A stretch of 64,000 nt of DNA from Lentilitoribacter sp039986595. Lineage in GTDB: Bacteria > Pseudomonadota > Alphaproteobacteria > Rhizobiales > Rhizobiaceae. The DNA lies in contig JBDWQJ010000005.1 of assembly GCA_039986595.1 (NCBI GenBank), positions 496,001-560,000 on the forward strand, in the 5' to 3' direction. Position numbers and translations under genes: made by a program. The notes beneath the pieces are model-generated. The model was not told where the DNA came from. It saw only the letters and a program-made list of their open reading frames with translations, and ran no database searches. Shown piece by piece: positions 26,842 through 35,972 of this stretch; position 1 is the stretch's first letter; each line of letters begins with the position of its first letter.

Positions 26842-27639
26842 ATGTCTGAATTCGCCAATGATACAGTTTTTCAATTGACGCTTCGCCAAATGCAGGCGCA
26901 ATTTACGGAACCAAAATTCTACGGCTATATTGGTGTTGCGGTTCTAATTCTCACCCTGTCAGGCCCTTTTGGAACATTAGAGCACTACAACTTTCTAGAA
27001 CGTTTTGCCTACTGGGCCATCCTAACGCCTGCGACCTACGTGTTGGCAAGTGGCGTAGCAACTTTTGTGACTGTCGCACTCAAGCGAAAAAGCATCAACG
27101 ATTGGTTCTCTTATATCCTTGGAGGAAGCGCTGCTGGGGTTATTGTCGGAATGTTCGTCTGGCTGTTTGGTATTTTTCTGCAACAATCATTTGGTCAATC
27201 TTTTGCGGGTCTTTTAAAAGTCATGACATTCACAATGCCAATTACAATTGGCGTAACTATGCTGTTCAAGCTATCTGAGAAAAAAGACCAAGAAACATCT
27301 GGGGAGCGATCCGGAGAGAACCTTGCTGACACCAGATTTTTTGAACGTATTCCAAAAAACTTAGGGCGAGATCTTATTAGCCTCAATTCTCAGGACCATT
27401 ATGTGAAAGTGACAACATCCTTTGGTTCCGATCTTATCCTCATGCGTTTATCAGACGCTGTTGTTGAATTAAAAGATCATGATGGCGTTCAGCCGCACAG
27501 GTCATGGTGGATTTCAAAAAACCACATTGCTTGCATGAAAACTGTGGCTGGCAAAAAAGTGCTCGAACTCAAAAATGGCGATCTCATTCCGATAAGTCGA
27601 GCAAACTTAAAAAATGTCACAGAGTTCTTAAGTCACTAA
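26842..27639 (+). CDS. Membrane-bound LytTR-domain transcriptional regulator
   Basis: A 265-residue protein with four N-terminal membrane helices (about 25-170) and a C-terminal LytTR DNA-binding domain (about 175-265; DLISLNSQDHYVKVTTSFGSDLILMRLSDAV and HRSWWISKNHIACM). There is no receiver domain, so the signal is probably sensed by the membrane part. I start at the ATG at 26842 with GGA upstream; the frame extends 22 codons to a TTG at 26776 that overlaps the divergent DUF2306 promoter. Such 4TM-LytTR proteins are paired with small membrane partners in other bacteria; the DUF2306 gene is the obvious candidate here. Confidence 0.86.
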   Translation: MSEFANDTVFQLTLRQMQAQFTEPKFYGYIGVAVLILTLSGPFGTLEHYNFLERFAYWAILTPATYVLASGVATFVTVALKRKSINDWFSYILGGSAAGVIVGMFVWLFGIFLQQSFGQSFAGLLKVMTFTMPITIGVTMLFKLSEKKDQETSGERSGENLADTRFFERIPKNLGRDLISLNSQDHYVKVTTSFGSDLILMRLSDAVVELKDHDGVQPHRSWWISKNHIACMKTVAGKKVLELKNGDLIPISRANLKNVTEFLSH

Positions 27640-27817
27640 TTTACGTCGAAATTTCACAAGTTAGGTGAATATTGTTGTGTGCAGTGCAAAAATAGACCTT
27701 CTTTTTGTCATAATCGAGCGCTAAACAGCCAACATCTTCTTTTGAGATGTTATGAGGGCGACAATTTCCTCAAAATTGAAACGAACAAATTTGGCTTATG
27801 CCAACAAGGACAAACAC

Positions 27818-28270
27818 ATGAAAAATTTATTGATTGCGCTAGCTGTAACAGCAATGGCAGCGCTTACGCTATCAGCTTGTAGTGATGAGAAAAAAGAAGC
27901 TGAAGCAAAAGCCAAAGCAGCAGCAGAAGAAAAAGCAGCTGAAGCTGCAAAAGCTGCAGAAGAAGCAGAAGCCGCTGCGAAAAAAGCAGCTGATGAAGCT
28001 ATGGAAAAAGCTAAAGCTGAAGCTGAAGCTGCAGAAGAAAAAGCTAAAGCGGAAGCCGATGCTGCAGCGAAAGCTGCGGAAGAAGCTGCAAAGGCAGCTG
28101 CCGACAAAGTTAAAATGGAAGCTGATGCCGCTGCAAAAGCTGCTGGCGATGCAGTAGACGCTGTTAAAGCCGAAGCAGACAAAGCAATGGAAAAAGTTGG
28201 CGAAACTATGAACGCTGTTGAAGACACAGTTAAAGCTGTCGACGGTTTGCTAAAACAACCAACTGAATAA
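27818..28270 (+). CDS. Ala/Glu/Lys-rich coiled-coil lipoprotein
   Basis: A 150-residue protein: a lipoprotein signal peptide (MKNLLIALAVTAMAAL) with lipobox LSAC, followed by a highly repetitive Ala/Glu/Lys segment (about 27-120) and a short variable C-terminus. The repeat will form one long amphipathic helix or coiled coil. AAGGA sits 7 nt before the ATG. Function is unknown; tethering the outer membrane to peptidoglycan is one possibility, by analogy with other helical lipoproteins. Low complexity limits any homology claim. A Ser/Ala-rich open frame on the other strand is a mirror of the repeat. A strong terminator follows. Confidence 0.75.
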   Translation: MKNLLIALAVTAMAALTLSACSDEKKEAEAKAKAAAEEKAAEAAKAAEEAEAAAKKAADEAMEKAKAEAEAAEEKAKAEADAAAKAAEEAAKAAADKVKMEADAAAKAAGDAVDAVKAEADKAMEKVGETMNAVEDTVKAVDGLLKQPTE

Positions 28271-28296
28271 ACTTTCAGCATTTACCAAAGAATTTG

Positions 28297-28331
28297 GGGC
28301 AGCGGATTGCTAAAATTCGCTGCCCTTTTTT
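28297..28331 (+). terminator. Terminator of the coiled-coil lipoprotein gene
   Basis: GGGCAGCG (28297-28304) pairs with CGCTGCCC (28318-28325) and is followed directly by six T residues. It lies 26 nt past the stop codon. Confidence 0.92.
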
Positions 28332-28463
28332 AATGCACTTTAAGTGCCGGAAGCATTTGCCTTTTAATAGTGTAACTTTGCCCACAATTTTCGTCTTTTA
28401 AGGGGTTACAATTTATCAAACTTCCCCTATAAGGCACGCTTAGCCACTTAAAACAGATTACAC

Positions 28464-28493
28464 CTCCGATGGACTTATCCAGCCGGAGTTTTT
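28464..28493 (+). promoter_or_regulatory. Terminator-like hairpin in the carB leader
   Basis: CTCCG (28464-28468) pairs with CGGAG (28484-28488); inside it TGGA and TCCA pair around a CTTA loop. Five T residues follow at 28489-28493. The hairpin ends about 26 nt before the carB ATG, the position of a transcription attenuator. Another short pair, AGGGG/CCCCT, lies further upstream in the same leader. Whether it works as an attenuator is inference. Confidence 0.5.
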
Positions 28494-28518
28494 GTGTAGC
28501 TTGATACGGATATACGCC

Positions 28519-31500
28519 ATGACTAAACGTACTGATATTAAATCCATTCTGATTATTGGTGCCGGACCGATTATTATCGGCCAAGCATGCGAATTTGACT
28601 ATTCAGGAACCCAGGCCTGTAAAGCGCTGAAAGAAGAAGGCTACCGGGTGATCCTGGTGAACTCCAACCCAGCGACCATCATGACAGATCCGGGTCTTGC
28701 AGATGCAACATATATCGAACCCATCACTCCAGAAGTTGTCGCCAAGATCATTGCTAAAGAACGCCCAGATGCGCTTTTGCCAACGATGGGTGGACAAACA
28801 GCGCTCAACACAGCGCTATCACTGCGCCGCATGGGCATCTTAGATCGCTACAATGTTGAAATGATCGGTGCGCAACCTGATGCGATTGATAAGGCTGAAG
28901 ATCGCTCATTGTTCCGTGAAGCCATGGACAAAATTGGACTTGATACACCAATTTCAGTTTTAGCAAATGCCACTGATATTAAAGACGTTGATCGTGTCAA
29001 ACACGAAGCGGCTCGGACTGCGCTGCGCGAAAAGTTCTCAGGCGATGAACTCGACAAAGAACTTGATGCACTCGAAAATCAATGGAACCTTGGCGAAAGT
29101 GATCGTAAACAACGCTATATCGCCCATGCAATGGGGATTGCAGCAACCGCCGTGGATAAAGTTGGACTGCCAGCAATTATCCGCCCTTCCTTCACCTTGG
29201 GCGGCACAGGCGGCGGCATAGCCTACAACAATGATGAATTTTTTGAAATCGTTCGTTCAGGCCTTGATGCATCACCGACGACAGAAGTGCTTATTGAAGA
29301 GTCTATTCTTGGGTGGAAAGAATACGAGATGGAAGTTGTCCGCGATAAAGCGGACAATTGCATCATCATCTGTTCGATTGAAAACCTTGATCCAATGGGT
29401 GTGCACACAGGCGATTCCATCACTGTTGCCCCCGCCCTGACATTGACCGATAAAGAATACCAAATCATGCGAAACGCTTCGATTGCAGTTTTGCGTGAAA
29501 TTGGTGTGGAAACAGGCGGATCAAACGTTCAGTTTGCGGTTAATCCAGCAAATGGCCGCTTGATTGTTATCGAAATGAACCCGCGTGTATCGCGTTCTTC
29601 AGCGCTTGCATCTAAAGCAACAGGCTTCCCAATTGCAAAAGTGGCTGCCAAACTTGCGGTTGGTTATACACTTGATGAATTAGAAAACGACATCACAGGC
29701 GGCGCAACACCTGCATCATTTGAACCATCAATTGATTATGTGGTCACAAAGATCCCACGCTTTGCGTTTGAAAAATTCCCAGGCTCAGAACCAACACTTA
29801 CAACAGCTATGAAATCTGTTGGCGAGGTGATGGCAATTGGTCGTACATTTAACGAATCGCTGCAAAAAGCACTTCGTGGTCTGGAAACAGGTCTTACTGG
29901 TCTTGATGAGATTGAAATTCCCGGCATTGGTGAAGGTGATGATCAAGACGCGATTAAAGCTGCGATCAGCACTCCAACGCCTGATCGCTTGCGCATGGTT
30001 GCCCAAGCAATGCGCCTTGGTATGAGCAACGAAGATATCAACAAAACCTGTTGGATTGATCCATGGTTCTTGGAGCAAATGCGTGCCATCGTCGATATGG
30101 AAATGCGTGTGCGCCAGTATGGATTACCAAAAGACGCTGAAAACTTGCGTATGCTTAAGTCTATGGGCTTTTCAGATGCGCGCCTTGCATCACTTACCGG
30201 TCAAGACGAAAACAATGTAACAAATGACCGCCGTGAACTTGGTGTTGTGCCAGCTTACAAACGCATTGACACATGTGCAGCAGAGTTCGCATCTCCAACA
30301 GCTTATATGTATTCAACTTATGAAACACCATTTGTGGGTGAACTGCGCTCTGAAGCAGATGTTTCTGATCGCAAGAAAGTTGTAATTCTAGGTGGTGGTC
30401 CAAACAGAATTGGCCAAGGTATCGAGTTTGACTATTGCTGCTGCCACGCATGTTTTGCGCTGAATGATGCAGGCTATGAAAGCATCATGATCAACTGTAA
30501 CCCTGAAACGGTTTCAACTGATTATGATACGTCAGACAGATTGTATTTTGAGCCTTTAACGGCGGAAGATGTCATTGAGATTTTGCACATTGAGCAATCA
30601 AAAGGCACGCTAGAAGGCGTTATTGTTCAATTTGGTGGGCAAACACCATTAAAGCTCGCCAATGCGCTTGAACAAGCAGGCATCCCAATTTTGGGAACCG
30701 CGCCGGATGCAATTGATTTGGCTGAAGATCGCGATCGCTTCCAAAAGCTGTTGATCAAACTTGATCTCACCCAGCCAAAAAATGGCATCGCATATTCTGT
30801 TGAACAAGCAAGATTGGTTGCCGCGGAAATTGATTTCCCATTGGTTGTACGCCCGTCTTACGTCTTGGGTGGCCGCGCGATGGAAATCATCCGCGACGAG
30901 CCTAATTTGTCGCGCTATTTGCTCGAAGTTGTTCCTGAATTGGTTCCTGAAGAGATCAAAGCGAAATATCCAAACGATAAAACTGGCCAAATCAACACAT
31001 TGCTGGGCAAGAACCCGCTGCTATTTGATAGCTATTTGACCAATGCGACTGAAGTTGATGTCGATTGCCTTTGTGATGGTGAAGACGTTTACGTCTCCGG
31101 CATCATGGAGCATATTGAGGAAGCTGGTATTCACTCAGGTGATAGTGCCTGTTCATTACCTGCGCACTCATTAGATGATGCAATGCTAGATCGTTTAGAA
31201 GAGCAGACAAGAGCACTTGCAAAAGCACTTAATGTCGGTGGTCTAATGAACGTTCAATATGCGATCAAAGATGATGAGATTTACGTCATTGAAGTAAATC
31301 CTCGTGCTTCGCGTACGGTTCCATTTGTAGCAAAAACGATCGGAGCTCCAATTGCGAAGATCGCTGCTCGTGTGATGGCTGGTGAGAAACTAGACGCAGC
31401 GTTTAAAGCTTACGGCGAAAAACCAAACCCAAGACAGCTTGATCACATTGCAGTTAAAGAAGCTGTGTTCCCATTTGCGCGTTTCCCTGGCGTTGACACG

Positions 31501-32004
31501 CTGCTTGGACCAGAAATGCGTTCAACCGGTGAGGTCATGGGATTAGACAAAGACTACTCATTATCTTTTGCTAAATCTCAGCTTGGTGCTGGTGTTGACC
31601 TACCAAGAAGTGGCTGCGTATTTGTGTCCGTTAAAGATGACGATAAAGCCGGCATTTTGGAGACAGCAAAGAAACTTTCCGATGGTGGTTTTGAAATCAT
31701 GGCGACAACGGGAACTGCAAACTTCCTTGAAGGTGCTGGCGTTAAAATCACCCGCGTGAACAAAGTTCAGGAAGGTCGACCTGATGTTCGCGATGCCATC
31801 CGTAACCGTCAGGTTCAACTGGTCATCAACACAACATCAGGCGCAAAAGCGATCTCGGATTCAAAATCCCTGCGTCTGGCAACATTGACCAATAAAATCC
31901 CGTATTTCACGACACTTGCGGGCGCTGCATCCGCCGCGGATGCGATTATTGCACTTAATGCCGGTAATCTTGAAGTCAAACCACTGCAGGATTATTTTAA
32001 ATAA
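28519..32004 (+). CDS. carB: Carbamoyl-phosphate synthase large subunit
   Basis: A 1161-residue synthetase with two homologous ATP-grasp halves (about 1-400 and 555-940), an oligomerisation region between them and a C-terminal MGS-like allosteric domain (about 945-1100, ADLP-type SGCVFVSVKDDDKAGILETAKKL). Motifs include ILIIGAGPIIIGQACEFDY, RPSFTLGGTGGG and its second-half counterpart RPSYVLGGRAME, and VIEMNPRVSRSSALASKATG. I start at ATG 28519; the open frame runs 9 codons upstream to a TTG with no support. It follows a terminator-like hairpin and is separate from carA, as is usual in Rhizobiales. Confidence 0.97.
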   Translation: MTKRTDIKSILIIGAGPIIIGQACEFDYSGTQACKALKEEGYRVILVNSNPATIMTDPGLADATYIEPITPEVVAKIIAKERPDALLPTMGGQTALNTALSLRRMGILDRYNVEMIGAQPDAIDKAEDRSLFREAMDKIGLDTPISVLANATDIKDVDRVKHEAARTALREKFSGDELDKELDALENQWNLGESDRKQRYIAHAMGIAATAVDKVGLPAIIRPSFTLGGTGGGIAYNNDEFFEIVRSGLDASPTTEVLIEESILGWKEYEMEVVRDKADNCIIICSIENLDPMGVHTGDSITVAPALTLTDKEYQIMRNASIAVLREIGVETGGSNVQFAVNPANGRLIVIEMNPRVSRSSALASKATGFPIAKVAAKLAVGYTLDELENDITGGATPASFEPSIDYVVTKIPRFAFEKFPGSEPTLTTAMKSVGEVMAIGRTFNESLQKALRGLETGLTGLDEIEIPGIGEGDDQDAIKAAISTPTPDRLRMVAQAMRLGMSNEDINKTCWIDPWFLEQMRAIVDMEMRVRQYGLPKDAENLRMLKSMGFSDARLASLTGQDENNVTNDRRELGVVPAYKRIDTCAAEFASPTAYMYSTYETPFVGELRSEADVSDRKKVVILGGGPNRIGQGIEFDYCCCHACFALNDAGYESIMINCNPETVSTDYDTSDRLYFEPLTAEDVIEILHIEQSKGTLEGVIVQFGGQTPLKLANALEQAGIPILGTAPDAIDLAEDRDRFQKLLIKLDLTQPKNGIAYSVEQARLVAAEIDFPLVVRPSYVLGGRAMEIIRDEPNLSRYLLEVVPELVPEEIKAKYPNDKTGQINTLLGKNPLLFDSYLTNATEVDVDCLCDGEDVYVSGIMEHIEEAGIHSGDSACSLPAHSLDDAMLDRLEEQTRALAKALNVGGLMNVQYAIKDDEIYVIEVNPRASRTVPFVAKTIGAPIAKIAARVMAGEKLDAAFKAYGEKPNPRQLDHIAVKEAVFPFARFPGVDTLLGPEMRSTGEVMGLDKDYSLSFAKSQLGAGVDLPRSGCVFVSVKDDDKAGILETAKKLSDGGFEIMATTGTANFLEGAGVKITRVNKVQEGRPDVRDAIRNRQVQLVINTTSGAKAISDSKSLRLATLTNKIPYFTTLAGAASAADAIIALNAGNLEVKPLQDYFK

Positions 32005-32129
32005 ACCGCTGAAACATCAAACGAGCGGGGAAAACAAAACCATATTTGCGATCCCCCTTGTTTCCGGTTAAGAATCACTATCTGATATCTAAATTAGCGT
32101 AGGCTATCTTTTAGCAGCGCAACCAAAAC

Positions 32130-32178
32130 CCCTATTTGGGACTTTTTTTAAGGCCCTATGTGGGACATTTTATTAAGG
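32130..32178 (+). repeat. Imperfect tandem repeat in the greA leader
   Basis: Two adjacent copies of about 24-25 bp (32130-32153 and 32154-32178). Each has CCCTAT, GTGGGAC or TTGGGAC, a T-rich stretch and ends TTAAGG or TTAAGG. The second copy supplies the AAGGA Shine-Dalgarno of greA, so the ribosome-binding region is duplicated. Confidence 0.65.
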
Positions 32179-32186
32179 ATTGAGCC

Positions 32187-32663
32187 ATGGTTGAAAAAGT
32201 ACCCATGACCCAACAAGGTTTTACTGACCTTCAAGAAGAACTTCGTGTTCGCACACAATCTGAGCGCGGTCGTATCATTGACGCGATCTCTGAAGCACGC
32301 GCGCACGGTGACCTATCAGAAAATGCTGAATATCATGCTGCAAAAGAAGCGCAGAGCATGAACGAAGGTCGCATTATGGAGCTTGAAGACTTAACTTCGC
32401 GTGCTGAAGTTATCGACCTGAGTAAAATGTCCGGAGATACAGTTAAATTTGGCGCGACCGTGAAAATGGTTGATGAAGATACTGACGAAGAGAAGACCTA
32501 TCAGATTGTTGGCGATCAAGAAGCTGATGTGAAAAAGGGTAAAATCTCAATTTCATCGCCGATTGCCCGCGCTTTAATCGGTAAATCAGTTGGTGATTCT
32601 ATCGAATTTAATGCGCCCGGCGGCGCCAAAGGTTATGAAATCCTAGAAATCTCCTGGGGCTAA
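32187..32663 (+). CDS. greA: Transcription elongation factor GreA
   Basis: A 158-residue factor that enters the secondary channel of RNA polymerase and triggers transcript cleavage in backtracked complexes. The N-terminal coiled coil (about 1-75) carries the tip motif ARAHGDLSENAEYHAAKEAQ with its catalytic acidic residues; the C-terminal FKBP-like domain ends in the typical PIARALIGKSVGDSIEF. AAGGA lies 8 nt before the ATG, inside the second copy of the tandem leader repeat. The glycosyltransferase pair follows after 34 bp. Confidence 0.97.
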   Translation: MVEKVPMTQQGFTDLQEELRVRTQSERGRIIDAISEARAHGDLSENAEYHAAKEAQSMNEGRIMELEDLTSRAEVIDLSKMSGDTVKFGATVKMVDEDTDEEKTYQIVGDQEADVKKGKISISSPIARALIGKSVGDSIEFNAPGGAKGYEILEISWG

Positions 32664-32697
32664 TAGCTATTTTTGCTATGAAGCTTGGTGTATTGGC

Positions 32698-33759
32698 ATG
32701 AAAACATATGTTGACCTTAAAGACATTCATGTTCTTGCACCAAACTTAAAAAAACGCCTTTCAGGCGTCACCTCAACCATCGTAAATTTGGTACCAAAGC
32801 AAAAAAAGTTGGGTGTAAAAATCGCGTCCATTGGACCTGGTTTGCCAGACTTTTTACCGCATGTTGGTTTTTATCAGCTATGGAAGCTATGGCGAACACC
32901 AATTGATGGTAAAATGCGGGTTTGGCATGCGCGCAGAAACGTCGAAATGCTTCCCGGGATCATCATGCGTGACATCCTGCGAATGAAAATCAAAGTTATT
33001 TTTACATCGGACGCGCAACGTCATCACCGAAATTATACCAAGTGGTTGATCTCAAAAATGGATCACGTCATCAGCGGGTCCGAAAAAGCAGGTAACTTCC
33101 TCGAAAGAGACAGCACGATTATTCACCATGGTGTAGATCTGGATCGCTTTTTCCCCTCACATGACAAAGCAAAAGAACGTTCTGAATTAGGCCTAGATCC
33201 ACAGCAGAAAATTGCTGGTTGTTTTGGTCGCGTCAGACATCAAAAAGGCACAGATATCTTTGTCGATATGATGATCAAGTTGTTGCCGCGACACCCGCAG
33301 TGGATAGCTGTGATCACCGGACGTGTCACGGCAGAACATGTCGGGTTTGCTGATAAGCTTAAGAAGGCCGTCAAAGAAGCTGGTCTAGAGGACCGCATTA
33401 TTTTCGCAGGCGAAGTGGATGACATTGAAAAATGGTTCAGAGTTTTAGATCTTTATATCGCACCTCAACGAAATGAGGGCTTTGGTCTCACCCCATTAGA
33501 AGCAGCTGCTTGTAATGTTCCAACTGTAGCTGCTGACGTTGGTGCATTTGCAGAGCTTATTGTCGACAACAAAACCGGTATTGTCGTTGAGGTAGAAGAT
33601 GTTGATGCACTTTGTTTTCATGCCAATGCATATATGGCAGATGCGAAATTACTTGAAACTTTAGGGCAAAACGCACGAGAATATGTTAGTGAAAACTTCT
33701 CTCTTGAAAAAGAAGCCTCAGCGATAAACTCAGTTTATGCGGCAGTGCGCGAGCAATGA
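32698..33759 (+). CDS. lpcC: Lipopolysaccharide core mannosyltransferase LpcC (GT4)
   Basis: A 353-residue GT-B fold, GT4-family glycosyltransferase. KKRLSGVTSTIVNLVPKQKK, VWHARRNVEMLPG, GCFGRVRHQKGTDIFVDMM and PQRNEGFGLTPLEAAAC match the LpcC proteins of Rhizobium, which add mannose to the Kdo of the LPS core. The EGFGLTPLE acidic motif is the nucleotide-sugar binding element. It overlaps the next glycosyltransferase gene by 4 bp (ATGA), so both act in the same surface-polysaccharide pathway. Donor and acceptor are inferred from the similarity I recall, not tested here. Confidence 0.85.
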   Translation: MKTYVDLKDIHVLAPNLKKRLSGVTSTIVNLVPKQKKLGVKIASIGPGLPDFLPHVGFYQLWKLWRTPIDGKMRVWHARRNVEMLPGIIMRDILRMKIKVIFTSDAQRHHRNYTKWLISKMDHVISGSEKAGNFLERDSTIIHHGVDLDRFFPSHDKAKERSELGLDPQQKIAGCFGRVRHQKGTDIFVDMMIKLLPRHPQWIAVITGRVTAEHVGFADKLKKAVKEAGLEDRIIFAGEVDDIEKWFRVLDLYIAPQRNEGFGLTPLEAAACNVPTVAADVGAFAELIVDNKTGIVVEVEDVDALCFHANAYMADAKLLETLGQNAREYVSENFSLEKEASAINSVYAAVREQ

Positions 33760-34712
33760 AGAAAACTTTTCTCCTAATTGCAAAAAACAATTCTTACGGG
33801 CTTGTTCGAGAATCTATGATGGTTGAGCAACAACTTGAGAGTCTTGGCCATAAGGTTTTAAAAGCCACACCCAAAAGTCGACCATTATATTCGCGTTTTA
33901 CGCAGCGAAAACATGCTGACGTTATCATATTTTTTGAAAGACTTTTCCCTGCATGGTATTCAGCCGCAGATGCTGCGTATCTGGTTCCAAATCAAGAACG
34001 CTATCCGAAACGTCAACTATCGCGCCTTAAAAAGCTAAACGCAGTTTTGACAAAGACCAAGCATGCAGAAGACGTATTCAGCTCAGTTGGCTGCCAAACA
34101 ATTGATATCGGCTTTTCATCGGAAGATCGCCAAGCAACGCAATACAAGAAAGACAAATCCAAGTTTTTTCATCTAGCTGGCGGCAGTACGCTAAAAGGCA
34201 CAGAAACCATATTAGAGCTTTGGCAAAAACACCCTGAGTGGCCAACGCTAACGCTGGTGCAAAAAGAAAAAAATGCTCCTGATAATGTCCCTGTAAATGT
34301 CGATCTTCATTCTGGATATCTATCAAACGAAGAATTGCAAAAATTACAAAATGAATGCGGTATTCATTTGTGCCCTTCCCGTTCTGAAGGATGGGGTCAT
34401 CACATTGTTGAAGCGCTTTCTACTGGCGCAGTCGTTTTGAGCACTGATGCTCCACCAATGAACGAACATATTCGTAGCGATTTTGGCGTCCTTATACCTT
34501 TCAATCACCAAGCTCCAAGGCATCTTGGCACAAATTTTTATGTAGATCCGATTGCCATGGAAAATGCGATTTCAAATATCATTAAAATGGATGAAAAAGA
34601 TTTTGAAGAAAAGTCAAACAAGGCGCGAATTGCCTTTGAAGCTATTCGTCAAAATTTTATTGTAAAATTCGCTAACTTCATCGCAGCTCATGGTCAGAAA
34701 AACAAACTTTGA
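33756..34712 (+). CDS. Glycosyltransferase family 4-like protein
   Basis: A 318-residue protein whose C-terminal half has the GT4 signature CPSRSEGWGHHIVEALSTGAV and STDAPPMNEHI, with nucleotide-sugar binding glutamates. The N-terminal acceptor domain is short and poorly conserved. Its ATG lies inside the lpcC stop (4-bp overlap), so it is translationally coupled to the core mannosyltransferase and probably adds a further sugar to the LPS core. Linkage and sugar are unknown. There is no membrane segment. A Rho-independent terminator is not obvious downstream. Confidence 0.82.
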   Translation: MKKTFLLIAKNNSYGLVRESMMVEQQLESLGHKVLKATPKSRPLYSRFTQRKHADVIIFFERLFPAWYSAADAAYLVPNQERYPKRQLSRLKKLNAVLTKTKHAEDVFSSVGCQTIDIGFSSEDRQATQYKKDKSKFFHLAGGSTLKGTETILELWQKHPEWPTLTLVQKEKNAPDNVPVNVDLHSGYLSNEELQKLQNECGIHLCPSRSEGWGHHIVEALSTGAVVLSTDAPPMNEHIRSDFGVLIPFNHQAPRHLGTNFYVDPIAMENAISNIIKMDEKDFEEKSNKARIAFEAIRQNFIVKFANFIAAHGQKNKL

Positions 34713-34894
34713 TTAGTCACGACAGAAAAAACCTCTAAAAAGGCAATGATTGCGCTGTTCACGTTAATTTGACAGTGAGATCTGTGAGTAACTTGATCAT
34801 TAACCTTGAAACACCCTATTCAGCCTCCCTAAATTTGCGATAAATATCCCACAAACATTTTGCTGCTGAACATAGCGCTACTAGAGGAAAATTC

Positions 34895-35839
34895 ATGTCT
34901 GATCGCCACGTACCCGTTCTCATCATTGGCTCTGGCCCTGCTGGTTACACGGCCGCAATTTACGCAGCGCGCGCCATGCTTAAACCTGTGATGATTTCAG
35001 GTATGGAACAAGGTGGTCAATTGATGATCACAACAGAAGTGGAAAACTACCCAGGTTATGCAGAAGCAGTGCAAGGTCCATGGATGATGGATCAAATGCT
35101 TCAACAAGCGCAAAATGTCGGCGCTGAAATTATCACCGATGTTGTCACAGACGTTGACGTTTCAAAACGCCCATTTACAGCCAAAACTGATAGCGGTGTT
35201 ACATTTACCGCCGATGCGCTGATCATCGCAACTGGTGCTCAGGCAAAATGGCTAGGTATTGAGACTGAACAAACCTTTATGGGTGGCGGTGTTTCTGCAT
35301 GTGCAACATGTGATGGGTTCTTCTACCGCAACAAAAATGTAGCTGTTGTGGGTGGAGGCAATACAGCTGTTGAAGAAGCGCTTTATCTATCAAACCTTGC
35401 AGCCAAAGTGACGCTTATTCACCGCAGAGACGAATTGCGTTCTGAGAAAATTTTGCAAGAACGCTTGTTTGCAAAAGAAAATGTCGAAATCATATGGGAT
35501 AGCGAAGTTAAAGAAATCACAGGCGAGATGGCGAAAGCGCCGCTTCCCCCTACTGTGACTGGCGCAACTTTGCACAACCGTAAAACGGGCGAAGACAGCA
35601 CCATCAATATTGACGGTATTTTCATCGCAATTGGTCACGCACCTGCGGTCAGCTTGTTTGAAGGCAAACTTAAGCAAAAACCAAATAAGTATCTTTGGAC
35701 TGCTCCTGATTCGACCGCGACCGATGTTGAAGGCGTGTTTGCTGCTGGTGATGTAACAGATGATATCTATCGTCAGGCCGTCACAGCTGCCGGCATGGGC
35801 TGTATGGCAGCGCTCGAAGCAGAACGCTTCTTGTCTTAG
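34895..35839 (+). CDS. trxB: Thioredoxin-disulfide reductase
   Basis: A 314-residue NADPH- and FAD-dependent reductase that keeps thioredoxin reduced. FAD binding is shown by IIGSGPAGYTAAIYAARA, the redox-active disulfide by CATC at 136-139, NADPH binding by VVGGGNTAVEEALYL, and the C-terminal FAD contact by VFAAGDVTD. AGAGGA precedes the ATG. The 180-bp gap upstream should hold its promoter. It is followed by an lsrB-type LysR gene and an AbcR-like RNA, a neighbourhood known from Sinorhizobium and Brucella. Confidence 0.97.
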   Translation: MSDRHVPVLIIGSGPAGYTAAIYAARAMLKPVMISGMEQGGQLMITTEVENYPGYAEAVQGPWMMDQMLQQAQNVGAEIITDVVTDVDVSKRPFTAKTDSGVTFTADALIIATGAQAKWLGIETEQTFMGGGVSACATCDGFFYRNKNVAVVGGGNTAVEEALYLSNLAAKVTLIHRRDELRSEKILQERLFAKENVEIIWDSEVKEITGEMAKAPLPPTVTGATLHNRKTGEDSTINIDGIFIAIGHAPAVSLFEGKLKQKPNKYLWTAPDSTATDVEGVFAAGDVTDDIYRQAVTAAGMGCMAALEAERFLS

Positions 35840-35972
35840 TACTTAAAAGTTTGATATTATCGACACCCAAAATGTTGGAGCAAAATGTTGGAGATTGCAC
35901 ATCTGCTTCATTTACTATTAGATGAAAAAGATAGAATCCTTCGTGCTATCAATGTTTTGGGAGAAATTTTAG

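Noticed and set aside
27882..28157. Lys/Gln/Leu-rich 91-residue open frame
   Set aside because: Frame-shifted shadow of the coiled-coil lipoprotein.
27796..28281. 161-residue Ser/Ala-rich open frame on the minus strand
   Set aside because: It is the mirror of the repetitive Ala/Glu/Lys lipoprotein; low-complexity DNA keeps the other strand open.
22612..32004. carA-carB region as a genomic island
   Set aside because: Base composition and codon use look the same as in the flanks, there are no mobility genes, and separated carA and carB are normal in this order.
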